Source: Symbiodinium sp. CCMP2592
Lineage: Eukaryota > Sar > Dinophyceae > Suessiales > Symbiodiniaceae
NCBI GenBank assembly: GCA_905221615.1
Contig: CAJNDT010001857.1
Coordinates: 536,001 to 600,000, forward strand
DNA: 64,000 nt
Direction: 5' to 3'
The position numbers were made by a program, and so were the translations under genes. Every line of letters begins with the position of its first letter. The first letter of the stretch is position 1. Below the pieces are notes generated by a model, which had not been told where the DNA came from, made no database searches, and saw nothing but the letters and a program-made list of their open reading frames with translations. Below are positions 38,798-49,232 of this stretch, piece by piece.

Positions 38798-41700
38798 GTA
38801 CTAGTACTAGTACTACTCCTGCTTCTCCTACTGCTACTACGATGACGACGACACAGCCACACACTAGTCAAAGTTCGAAAGGATGTTTGACTAGGGTCCC
38901 GCTTTGCCTTAAGATCCGAACACTGTGGTACACAGACACACACACACACACACACTATGGAGTCAACATGTTCAGGGAAGACCGTTGGTCGGTGTTCACA
39001 CGAGGCGTGCTCCACGGGAGGTTCCCGCATGCGTGGATTTGCTGTGGCGCGGTGCATAGCTTGTCCCGTTATTTCCACAGGATTCCTCGGTCGCCGGCCT
39101 CCGGAAAGGCGGATGGATTCATCGCAAATTCCAACGCATGGGAAATCTCTCGGCCTCGAAATATCCGAATCCCGCCCAGTGCCTTGGGGAAGACTTTTGT
39201 CCGTTTTATGGGCGGAAGCATACGCCGGGTGGTCACGATGGTCTCCTTGTAGTTTCCCCTCGTCGTCTCCTGATGGATGTGGTCGTCCTTGACTTAGTGG
39301 TCCTGGTGGTCGTAGCCCAAACCATTCGCTGGGAGATTCAAGGTACCTGTGAGACGGGGTTCAAACTAGTTAGCGCGCTTCAAGTGCAGAAGCCCCAAAA
39401 GTTGGACACACGGCAGCGATGATGGCTAACGATCATGATCAGTGCAGGTATTGCCTGTAGTTTGCGGTTTCCAACTTCTTGGCAGTTGCTGTTGCTATAG
39501 CCAGGCGTTGACTGAGCTAGCTGCACTTCTGACCCTTCTGTACCAGCTTACCCATGAACTGTGAGCTGGCATCTGGCCTTTCAGGGTTTGCTGATTCAGA
39601 AAGATATTTCAAGCATTGCAATGCCTACAGGGAGGTTGCGGAGGGGGGGGGCAGAAGTCAGTGATAACTGTTTACAGTGTTCTTTTCGGGCTTCTAATGT
39701 TACCCTTAGGCAACTATAGTTTTGAATCGGGAACCGGGGTCTTTACTACAAGACTCCTTTTTGCATTCAGGGTTTGCCGATCGGGTCTGTACTGGGTCCC
39801 TTCTTTTCTGAAACACTCCTTAATTTACTTAGCTACAAGTTGCGCTGAAAAGCGCGGTTGCCTGAATCCTTAAGCCGTAGTGCACGGGCTTGCCAGCCTA
39901 CAGAGCATCGTTTCAGGGACCGAAGACATTTGAATAGGACGGTATTGGAAACTAACCCCTTTGCAGCGGTAGTACCTTCAAAAACTGATCTTCGAGTGCG
40001 AATGTTGAGCACCCAGGAAGATCTAATTGTAGACGGAATCCAAACCCCAAGTATCCTAGAAGCCAGAAGCCCCTAACCAGTGATCAGCAACGACCAAGCA
40101 ATATCAAGCATACTGTAGGAAGACATCTGACAGTTTCCCGATCTATTCGTCTTTGCAGCCCGCGCTTTGGCAAGCCAAAGGTACGTGCCGAAGCCCCGCA
40201 GCTTCTTTGGGCGAAAGCCTCCCCCCAAGAAGAGCCGACAGTATCCCAACGAGGCGGTCAGTGGCTCTACTTTTTACTTGTACTTGTGTGGATTCTGGAG
40301 CTTGGGTCTTAGGGATCTGGGGTTTAGCTCGAGGGTTTTGCATCGTTGAGCTTTCGGGATTAGGGCGTTAGTCCTCTGGATTTTGGGTCTGGTCCTGCAG
40401 GGTTTGGGTGTTTTGAGATTAGGCCGTTGAATCCTGCAGCGCTTAGGGCTTAGGGTTTAGGGGTTTAAGAATGTTTGTTTTGAAGGCATACTGCTGTGCA
40501 ACCTTTACCTGTCGGCTCCTCTTCTGGGCCTCGTCGACGGTAGTACAGTAACGCAGGATTAGGATACCCGCACTTGCGTTTTCTAAGCAAACTTCGACCC
40601 GTCGGGTAACCCTGAACCTCAAAGAGCTTTCAAAACCCTATCAAACCCTGTACAAACTCCTTCAAAACCGGAAAAACAAACCTCAGAAGCCCCATGAAGC
40701 CCTTGAGACTCCTTTGAAGCTCGATGGTTCATACGAAAAGGGGCTCTGAAGTCTGCAGCAGGACGTGGTCTACACGCAAGAGGAGCTGGATGAGGAGGAG
40801 GCAGGCTTCAGGGTATTATGGCTTAGGGTCTTTAGGTGTGGAGTGGTTTAGGATTTCGGATTAAGGCGACGTAAATTTGGGGCTTCTGGGTTTAGGGGGT
40901 GCTGAGTGGGTGTAGAGATCTACATTTTGTAGATGCATAAGGTTGTTGATGCTGATGCATACACACCTTCAGAGCACCTTAGTTCAATTCTCTGGACGCA
41001 GCAGGAATACCAAGCAAAGACATTCGCTCGCCGACAATTCAGGAACCGATATCATTACGAAAGCCCAGATGTACTTATGCAGCCATGTAGCTACGGTTAC
41101 AATGGCATCCCATGACAGCACTTAGCAGAAAGCACAAAACTACATCAGCTCTTGTTGCAGCTGTCACATGCTGTCGAAACAACAACCCTAGACCTGAAAA
41201 CGCTAACCTATACTTGCAGGACATCATGAACAAGCGGGAGCTGCGTGCCCTGAAGAGAGACATGCAGGCGCCTGTCATTGCGGCATCCGGTTGAGGTGAT
41301 GGGCCTAATGGGGTTTGGGCTTGGGGTTTAGACTTTCTATGGAGGGGGGGCTGGAGGCGGGGTTACTGTTTGGCATGCAAAACCACGCGAACATGCAGCG
41401 TTGGAAGATCCTCCAGAGTGTGTGTGATCTTGTCGCGAGTGCACGGAAGCCTTCGGTAGCAAAAGTCCGGTTCCGGACCAACCGTTCTATTTCCCACCTT
41501 CCAACGTGTCGGTGTTCACTGTAGGAGAGTAAGGTGCCCTAGATAGAATTTGACTAACACTGAGGACCTACTTTCCAGAACCCTGCATATGAGCTCCATT
41601 CGTTGTTAGATGTCCGACGCAGGCTCTTCTGGCTTGCTGTTAAGATGTTTAGCTTCGGTCGCCATGCTTGGGACACATAGTAGACATAGTATCTAATCTG

Positions 41701-42030
41701 CTTCCCTTACTCTGCTACCTTACCACCATCCTGATACTCCTTGCCTTAAAAAAAGCAGCCAGTAAACCCGTATAAACCTCCCTGCAAAATGCGCTCAAGC
41801 AGAGCACTGGTGACACTTGCAGGAGGGTGGAAAGAAGCTCACCGTCAACCAGCTGGCGGAGTTGGAAAAGGGACCAGCGCTCTCACCCAAGGACCCGGTT
41901 CTGGCAGCTCTATTCGACCACCGACTCCAACACTTCTAAGCGTTTTCTTGAGCAGCCTTGTTGGCTTCAAGGCTTGGAAACGCGGCTGCAGGAATGATAA
42001 TCAGCACATCCCTACCGTCTCGCTGGCGAT

Positions 42031-42071
<41 letters not shown>

Positions 42072-42539
42072 GTATATATATATATATATATGTATGTACA
42101 TATATATATATATACTGATACTGACATTGATGTTATCAAACGCAGGATCGCCTGAAGCGGTGGGAGGAGATGCTGGAAGAAGCCAGGCCTTGCTTCTCCT
42201 TGGGTCGGTTTTCTGCGCTTGACTGAGCATCCCCATGGAATCCTGAACCCGAACAAAAGCCCTGAACCCCCTTATGGTTCAAAGGACCCCAATTTGCTAA
42301 GGCCCTACCCCTCTCTGTGGTCGGCGTTATGGTGCTTGAAGCACAGATACTCAAATAGTTCCTACAGTCAGACAGGAGTTTCTGCATCCGCCCCGAAGAC
42401 AGTAGCCTACCAACCACGTGGATGGGCTCCTAGGGTACACTCTGAACACCTATGCATCTGTGTCACGAGGCAGTCAGAGATGCTCGGGTTCGCGCAGTCC
42501 TGGTACCCGATAATCAAGTACTGGGGCGTCAGAGAGTAG
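17780..42539 (+). CDS. gene 4: unrecognised 513-aa protein with N-terminal signal anchor
   Basis: I do not recognise the family. Exons, in matching phase: 17780-17791, 18261-18350, 19613-19693, 20078-20109, 25339-25378, 25694-25777, 26299-26391, 27358-27394, 27980-28059, 28775-28813, 29660-29722, 30307-30375, 31009-31042, 31393-31418, 31884-31940, 32759-32831, 33424-33478, 36398-36453, 37221-37261, 37897-37962, 38180-38219, 40159-40253, 40762-40800, 41220-41267, 41823-41903, 42146-42186 and 42470-42539 (TAG). Residues 9-27 are one membrane span. Next comes a Pro/Ala/Glu-rich stretch, then charged helices (ASHGLAERREELAGLRKRQ) and an Ala-rich segment near 280-300. A basic patch (SFFGRKPPPKKSRQYPNE) precedes an acidic one (TQEELDEEE) and a terminal helical region. 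Most donors are GC. The end of the 32759 exon and the 38180 exon are the weakest joins. The model could be two genes. Confidence 0.55.
18261..18350 (+). CDS. gene 4 exon: transmembrane signal anchor
   Basis: It encodes EAPPFIWLLVLAAAALWWLW then PWLERNLPII, an uninterrupted hydrophobic span flanked by charges. The acceptor is CGAG|G and the end is a GA donor after 18350 (inferred from phase). Confidence 0.6.
18603..18905. repeat. TA, CA and ATCT microsatellites
   Basis: TA and CA runs are followed by ATCT repeats near 18735-18775 and more TA, in the intron after the membrane-anchor exon of gene 4. Confidence 0.9.
19697..19714. repeat. poly-G run beside a splice donor
   Basis: Two long G runs broken by one C begin three bases after the inferred GA donor at 19694. 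Confidence 0.8.
23523..23553. repeat. ACC trinucleotide repeat
   Basis: CACCAC repeats with one interruption, in the 5.2-kb gene 4 intron. Confidence 0.9.
24378..24510. repeat. GTAT tetranucleotide repeat
   Basis: Tandem GTAT units with ACGT variants, in the 5.2-kb gene 4 intron. Confidence 0.9.
24755..25320. repeat. TG/TA/CATG-rich microsatellite block
   Basis: Long mixed TA, TG and GCATGC-type repeats that end just before the exon at 25339. They produce Cys/His/Tyr-rich spurious ORFs. Confidence 0.9.
25812..25836 (+). repeat. G-quadruplex-type G-run cluster
   Basis: Four runs of at least five G separated by single T residues, in the intron 25778-26298 of gene 4. Confidence 0.8.
26299..26391 (+). 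CDS. gene 4 exon, helical
   Basis: The 31 codons begin ESGLHLPLVLHEGLSAAARS and end QRVRERE. The borders are CCAG|G and GAG|GC, phase 0 on both sides. It is one of the clearest coding stretches of this gene by codon bias. Confidence 0.65.
29660..29722 (+). CDS. gene 4 exon, helical
   Basis: It encodes DQAADILAREAVGFWAARQS plus Gln, phase 0 on both sides. The acceptor is GAG|G and the donor is GA after CAG. Confidence 0.65.
30724..30750. repeat. ATCC tetranucleotide repeat
   Basis: About six tandem ATCC units in a gene 4 intron. Confidence 0.9.
31344..31360. repeat. telomere-like TTTAGGG units (example)
   Basis: Consecutive TTTAGGG-like heptamers in a gene 4 intron, one of the least decayed copies of the filler seen throughout the window. 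Other clear ones are at 40442-40468 and 51701-51720, and in the C-rich orientation at 34151-34167. Confidence 0.7.
34267..34304. repeat. 19-bp perfect tandem duplication
   Basis: The unit GAGTTTCTATCAGGGCTCT occurs at 34267-34285 and 34286-34304. Confidence 0.9.
35233..35405. repeat. ATCC repeats and TA tract
   Basis: Degenerate ATCC repeats (35233-35280) are followed by a TA-rich tract (about 35367-35405), in the intron before the exon at 36398. Confidence 0.85.
37456..37560. repeat. TA/CA microsatellite
   Basis: TA and CA runs in the intron 37262-37896 of gene 4. Confidence 0.85.
38621..38840. repeat. long (ACT)n trinucleotide tract
   Basis: About 220 bp of ACT units with GCT/CCT interruptions, in the gene 4 intron 38220-40158. 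The poly-Thr and poly-Ser ORFs over it are artefacts of the repeat. Confidence 0.95.
38933..38955. repeat. CA dinucleotide repeat
   Basis: About ten CA units close to the ACT tract in the same intron. Confidence 0.9.
41220..42539 (+). CDS. gene 4 terminal exons, charged helical C-terminus
   Basis: Four exons end the protein: 41220-41267 (DIMNKRELRALKRDMQ), 41823-41903 (starts EGGKKLTVNQLAELEK), 42146-42186 (DRLKRWEEMLEEA) and 42470-42539 (QSEMLGFAQSWYPIIKYWGV then RE and stop). The pattern LRALKR...G-x-K-L-T-x-N-Q-L-x-x-L-E-K resembles short helical segments in several eukaryotic RNA/translation proteins. That resemblance is too weak to assign a function. Confidence 0.65.
42035..42116. repeat. 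TA/GTAT microsatellite
   Basis: A TA run with GTAT units fills much of the short intron 41904-42145 and ends about 30 nt before the next acceptor. Confidence 0.9.
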
Positions 42540-45500
42540 TACCTAGTAACTGTAGGTCAGTATGCAAGGGAGCGTGTGGTTATCTAGGTGGAACTTTGGG
42601 GATCTTTTCTTTCCCCCTTCTCGTCCTGCATAGGTACCTGTGCATAAATACGTTGAGAGCCCTTCACCTGCGACCCCGCTACTAGCCAATAAAAACTGAG
42701 GATTCGAACCCTGATCTTTTGCTCCAAGCTTGTACCTTGACCCTAATAGCCTAAGCCCATCGTGGTGTTCATAGTTTAAAGATGCGGTTCTTGGAAGATG
42801 AAACCACAATCTCAGACCATCACACCTAAAACCTGAGAACCAATTTTTCAATTATGGGGAGGTCATCGGGGCATATTGAAGATGTTGCCCCGTCTTGGGT
42901 GTGAGCGGATGCTATTCAAGGGCAGTGTCAGCGCCCATATATGATCAGGATCCATGAGTTTCTGAACCTGACAGAAACCTTTCGAAACACCTTGCAATCC
43001 TGGAACCTTCAAAACGACACCGTGTAATTAGTCTCGACTGAGACCCACCGAGCCCAACACATCAAAATGGAAGAGTTTACAGGACTCTGCAAACGCACTG
43101 TAGCATTGAAGCGGTTCCCTAATTCCGGGGCGGCTTCGGAGGCGATTAGGGCTTTGGGTTAAGGGGTTCAGACGCGAAGAGTTGGGTGTTTGGGAGTTTA
43201 GGAGTCTAGGGCTGATGCCCGAACACCTCAAAATGAATCCCAAAACCCCCGAACCCGAAACCCCCTAAATTCTGAACCCCTAGACCCCTAGCAGACCCCA
43301 CACCCAACCCTAAACAGTTTAGGGTAGAAAACACGTTTTCTTGGGTTTGTAACAAGGCCTCAGATCGATGTACAACATCCTGCATCACCTCCAACTCTCG
43401 AAACTGTCTGAATCACGGTGCATTCCGTGATTCTTGATGGTGGGGGGGTTTGCTTCATCGGCAGCATCACCATATCTAGGTCCAAGTACTCAAAGCACAC
43501 ATGCTGTGGGGCCGAAGGACATCCTCTTGCTCCCTTCGGGGCTTTGATATACGGACACTTGGAGATCAGGGCCACGAAGCCAGCCTACTCAAAGCCTGGA
43601 TCCAAATATGTTCGGACCTACTACAGCGTTTGCGAGTTAAGTTGTGGGCTCAAACGCTGCGGTTTAGGATTTGCTCTTTTGGGGTTGTAGGGACAGAGGC
43701 TGTAGAGGCTTGGGACCGGGAAGTTAGGACGAGGGTGTGTGGTGTGAGCATGGGAGGTTCAGAAAGCATGCGAATTTTGAATAGAGCCCTTGATAGCAGG
43801 ATCCCGGCACAAGGAACCCCTGGAAAGCGGCCCCGCCCTCCAAAACAGCTTTAGGACTAAGATATATGCGTATGGCGGCCAAGATCGAGCGTCAGGGTGT
43901 AGGGCAGGCATATCCGGCGAGCCTGAGAAGCCTTTCAACTTCAAACCGGCTGTATCGAAGAATTTATGCCGTTATTCGAGGCTTCTAATCCCCGAGTAAT
44001 CCTGCAGTCCGGATGAGGGGATGTTGGGCGGTAGGTTGGCTTATTACACGAGCTTTGCTCAAACCCGCAAGCCTGCGGACAGGTCGCGCTGATCTGACGC
44101 CTTGTCTGAGCGGAACGGCGGGACCAGGGCTCGTGGGATTGGGAAAAGGTACAACATCTGAACTTCTATTCTCCCACACAAAGGATGCCAAGTCACAAAC
44201 CATAATGGCCTAATAAATCCTAAGCCCATCACCCCCCCTCTAAACAACGAGTCAGACCCTGTTCTCCTACGTGCCCTACCGCCTTGCTTGCCAGCGCGCC
44301 TGCAGACAAAAAGTCATTGTGGTCAGGCCTTTCAACTTCTGCTTGGTGCTCATACTCGTAGGGTTCAGGGCTCAGGACTTTAGGTCAAGCTTTCGGATTT
44401 AGGGTTGCTACGGCTTTCAGGGGCTTTCGAGATGTAGAGGCTCATACTTAGTTGTACATGGGGTTCTGCGTACCCCCCTCGGCCTGCAAGTAGTGTTTGG
44501 GCCAGAGGTTGGTTGGTCCACTTCCGGGTTCGCAACTGGAATTCAGGGTGTATTTAATTGGCATTTGGCGAGTGTATGTAGGGTTCCACTGAATACCATG
44601 TACACAAAGCCTACTTTACAAGCAGGTTTCAGACGCCCCGCCAGGAAGAAATGTGGGTGAGCTATTGGCGTTCTGATTCAATCGTCTCCAGTGGAGGTTA
44701 ATCTACAGTCTACAGGTTCTGTATGAGGAGAGGTTAGCCAAAGAGGCCTTTTGTGTGCGTTTGAGTCGGACAATCACCTAATGGCTTGAGGTTCCTGTTC
44801 AACTCATGACGATGCAGCATTTCCTCGCATTCGGGGTTTGTCCTGAAGTTCATGCATTCTCTTTCGTCATCCTTTCATGTATGTGTTATGGCATGCATGG
44901 TGTAAGTGCCTAAACCATAAACCCTGTCTGTCAGACAGATATCCATACATACATACATACTCATATACCTACATGAATACGTACGTACATACGTACCTGC
45001 ACGCACACATATACACAGATACATGCATTCATACACACATACATGCGTACATACATAGGTGGACATTCACACACAGACGCATGCACATACACATATCCAT
45101 GCACATCTGCACATACATCATGCAACTACACACACGCCTGCACCTGCTCCCACCCAGGCACTTACACATACGTGCACACACACACAACACATACATAGTC
45201 GTACATACACGTACATGCGCATATGTACATACATATATGTATGCATATTCCAATTTTCCTCGGCTTGGTCCTGTTATTTCCCGATGTGTTCGCAACTGCC
45301 CTTCTACTAAACTATGTGTTCCTCTGCCGCTTATCCCCGGCACTCAAGCCGCGAATTGCCACGATATGTCTGGATTATAATGGTTCTGCGAAGAAGAGAT
45401 CCTTGAGATTATGCAGACAGCAAAGCAAAGGACCCCCTGAATGCTGGACAGTTTGAACCTTCTGCTTTCCATGTAGAAGGGGGAATACGCTCAGAGACTG

Positions 45501-45623
45501 CACAAGACACCCCCCCTCGCAGAGAGCCCAATACATGCCCTTGAAGAAGTGGTGCCTCTAAATTCAAGCCATGTGACATATGCTTTAATCAAGGGGTGTC
45601 CGGCTCTCTGGACACCGTGGAAG
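42540..45623. other. intergenic region between gene 4 and the RBR gene
   Basis: No exon with matching phase was found in these 3.1 kb. It holds telomere-like filler in both orientations and a CATA/CA-rich block at 44943-45245. No TATA box or other promoter element could be supported. Confidence 0.45.
44943..45245. repeat. CATA/CA-rich microsatellite block
   Basis: Tandem CATA and CA units in the intergenic region upstream of the RBR gene. Confidence 0.9.
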
Positions 45624-45635
45624 GATGCTCTCATG
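45622..45635 (+). promoter_or_regulatory. candidate spliced-leader acceptor and start codon of the RBR gene
   Basis: AG at 45622-45623 lies 9 nt before ATG 45633, the first in-frame ATG of the RING1 exon. No further upstream exon is needed to complete the protein. Confidence 0.4.
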
Positions 45636-46290
45636 GCTCGATGGGCGCGCTCACGCGCGCGAGCAGCTGCAATTGAGGCCGCGGCCTCTGCCCAGGGCTA
45701 TGACTCCCAGTCTGTGCCAGAACCCGGGCAGCCATGCCCCATCTGCCTGGACGACGTGGTGGGGCAAGCCAGGCTATCTTGCGACCATGTGCTTTGCGCA
45801 GAGTGTCTCCTGAGGCCCTCTGGCTGCAGCCAGGTCCGTAGGTCTTACTTAGCAGGCCAAGATTGGGAATATACATTTTTGGATTGGTGTTCGTTTGCAC
45901 CACCGACACTGCACCAAACGATTGTGCCACAGCCCCCTAAGATCGAGAGCCTCGACAGTCCTCCACGGCCTTTGCTCTGGTGTTGGGCTTGGGGTTGTGT
46001 TTCGTGATGTTCCCAGGTCCAAGCCTAAACCCAACAGACCCATTCGGAGCCAGCACCGTCCGAAGCTTCATCTATCCAGTTTTTTTCACTGCTCAACATG
46101 GTATAGGGTCGCATGCAGAAGAACACTCTCGCCCTGATCCTCGGTTCGGTTGACCCCGAACCCGAACTCCGATTCTGCAAAAACCAGGTATGTGGAGAGC
46201 CTGGTGAACCAGGGCAAAGTTGCTGCCGATCAGCTTGCCTGTCCTCTACCCTCCTGCCGCACACCTATCGCGACCAATGCCCTTGCGGAC
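45633..46290 (+). CDS. RBR gene: RING1 exons
   Basis: Exon 45633-45833 opens MARWARSRARAAAIEAAAS and carries CPICLDD, then SCDHVLCAEC, ending CAG|GT. Exon 46213-46290 reads GKVAADQLACPLPSCRTPIA then TNALAD and ends before GC. The 18-residue gap between the sixth and seventh cysteines and the C-x4-C pair distinguish RBR RING1 from an ordinary C3HC4 RING. Confidence 0.9.
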
Positions 46291-48993
46291 GCTTGCTCGC
46301 TCTACTTTACAGGTTGGTGAACTTGTATGTCAAAACGTAGCCCGCTTAGCCTTAAGCCCTGAACCTAAAACCTGGGTCGATCACCTTCGGTTGCCCCACT
46401 TACTCTGTCGCACAAGTCTGCGTCGTGCCCACTTGGGGTGAAAGAGCACACCTGCCGTTACAGTTCGCTGTTACATTCGACAAATATTTCGGCGCAGAAA
46501 CATATTTTTGTTTTGCGTTTTTCTGGGCATATCATCATAGCGGTAACGCCATGTTAAAGCTTGCTAGTATGCGAAAGCATCGGTTTCGCAATGCTTTTCC
46601 AACTTTGTCCGCAGACAGACTGGGGCATGCGAGTGTGATCCGCCCCAAATCCTCCGCCTCAAACCCTGAGCCCTCACGAGAAAAAGCACCACAGGGCTCG
46701 GAACGTCGCAACACCACTTGAGACTCTCTGTCCCAGCATGTGTAATGGCCTAGGCGTGTTTTGCAGGCAGCCTTTGTAGGCTTGAGGAACTGGCCAGTCT
46801 TTAGAAGTCAGGCAACTGCAATTCGTGGTATTCATAAGCCAAACTTTGAATTCGATCCGATTTGGGCCAAAAGCCCGGAATGCCAAATGCTGAACCCGAA
46901 CTCCCTAATCGACCAGACGCCAGAACGCCAAGCCCGAAACGAAGTCGCAACACCCTAGCGGCCCTACCTTCAAGCTTTGGTCAGAGCCAGCTCCAGGAGC
47001 TCCTTCGTCTGCAGCCCAAGGGAGACGACGTCTACCAGCGGCTTTTGGATTTCCAGGCTGGTAGGAACCGGATGGAACCTACTCGTGGGTGTAGTGTTGT
47101 TCTTTCAAGGTGTAGCTTTGGTGTCTAGCTAGGAGCCCAACCGAAGAGTCCCCTTGGCGGAAGGTCACCCATTATGCCGACCTTCCCATCTATGAGCTAA
47201 ACCGCCTGCGAATGTGTAGCCTATAGATGCATGTCGTTTTGGGCGAGTATGACAAAGTCTTCGGGATAAAGATCATGATTAGCATCGAGGCTCCAAACAG
47301 AGGACCCCGTGTTTCTTGGAACTTTTCTTGCTCGGAGACTCGCAGGTATTCGCAAGAGCTGCTTTATCTATCGCCCGCGTGTAAGTTATCCATGAACTCC
47401 AGGTAAGTCGTGCCGTGCAGGCGCAGCGATTCGAGCCTGAACCTGGCGATGACGAACGGCTCGTGAATTGCCCTAGCCCGGGATGCATCTCGATCCAAGC
47501 AACATGTGGGATGTCTCGAGAATTGTGGGTGCTTCTTTGGGTGATCCTTGGAACAAGGGTCCTGTTGGTCAGGGTTCCGAGCGCACATGTTCGTGCGGGA
47601 GCTGTACTTGTTTCACCGGTGCTTGTATGTCGGATTGTAGCTAGGGTAACTCTGCAAACAATCGACCTACCCGTAACTATCCATGTACCTTGAAGCAACA
47701 TTTGAGCTTCCGTGAAACTGTGTCAAATCTTCAGGGTTTTGGAGGGTTGCTCGGGCTTGCCGTCGTAGCTCAATTTGGCTCTGTCCGACCACTCCTAGGC
47801 CCACAACCCGAAGCCCTTCATTCAACCAATCGTCCAAGGACTCTTGGCCCAAACCCCCAATCCCTAAACATTCGTGCAGTCCCACCGGAGTTAGGGTTTA
47901 GAGGTGCAGGGTTTAGTAGTGAAGGCTATTTGTTTCGGTTCTGTATAAAGTCTTCTAGACAGATTTTGCAGGGTGGCATATTTCCAAAGCACCTCACAAG
48001 GGTCAGGCTTCGTTCCGCTACGAAGGTGGACATGGTAGCAGCCTCCCGCCGAACTGCCTCATTGCCGCCATGTTACCGTCCTACATATGTTATCCCGTGT
48101 CAAGTCATAGTACAACAGAGAAGGTTGCTCATCGCCTCGGTTTATTCTGAGGTATCAAAGTCCTGGTGCCACTCTCGCTGGTCCAAGAGAAAGCCGATGA
48201 CTCTTGCTTGCACCTTTGCAGGGTTGTCCTCATAATTTTCCGCGGGTTACGGTACTTCATGAAAGATAGTGCAAGACTTTGTAGATCGGCAGTATGCCCC
48301 GAGACCCGAAACAGCCGGGAACGGGAACGAAGCTTCACAGCAGCCTTCCTGCATCAGGCCCAAACCACTTTCATTGCTTTGGTTTTGTGGGGTCCCCTGT
48401 TTCCTGAAACAATGCCAGATTATCCTGATCAATAATTCCAACCTGTTCTGGGTATCTTGGCCATAGACCTTGTGTGTTGAAAGCTCAGAGTTTCGTTTCG
48501 GACCTTCGTGGAGATTACAGACGACTCTTAAGCAAGAGACTTCCTCCCTTGATGTCTGTCCCAACCTAAACCTCGAAAACTGTAAACGTAAATCTGAAAC
48601 CAAGAGCGCAAGCCCTCAAAGCCTTAAGTCCGAGTCTCGAGACCTTAAGCCCTAAACCCTCTCGGACCCTCAACCCAAACGCGTCTGAAACGTGAAGCGC
48701 TCGAACCCTGCCCTAGACCCCGAAAGCCTTTCTAGCTGAGGTCAGCTGCCCTCAGTGTTCCCAGCGATTCTGTGCAAAGCCAAGTCTTAGCGGTCTCAGC
48801 GTTGAGGATTTTTTAGAGTTATTCAAACGTTTATTTATAGGGCTTGCACTAGCAGTAGTAGCAGTGAGAACAGCAGTGTTTTAGCAGCAGTAGCACTGGC
48901 ACCAGCACTAGCACTAACACTAGCATCAGTGACAACAGCAGTGGTTTTCGCAGTGGTAGTATTATGATTATTATTAGTAGTAGTAGTAGCAGC

Positions 48994-49051
<58 letters not shown>

Positions 49052-49055
49052 CTAC

Positions 49056-49118
<63 letters not shown>

Positions 49119-49179
49119 TAGTGGTAGTAGTGGTAGTAGTAGTAGTAGTAGTGGTAGTAGTGGTAGTAATAGTAGTAGC

Positions 49180-49232
<53 letters not shown>

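Noticed and set aside
38602-39252. 216-codon + ORF, mostly Thr/Ala, and the opposite-strand Val/Ser ORFs
   Set aside because: It is a translation of the ACT tract. The downstream part has no exon borders or recognisable motif.
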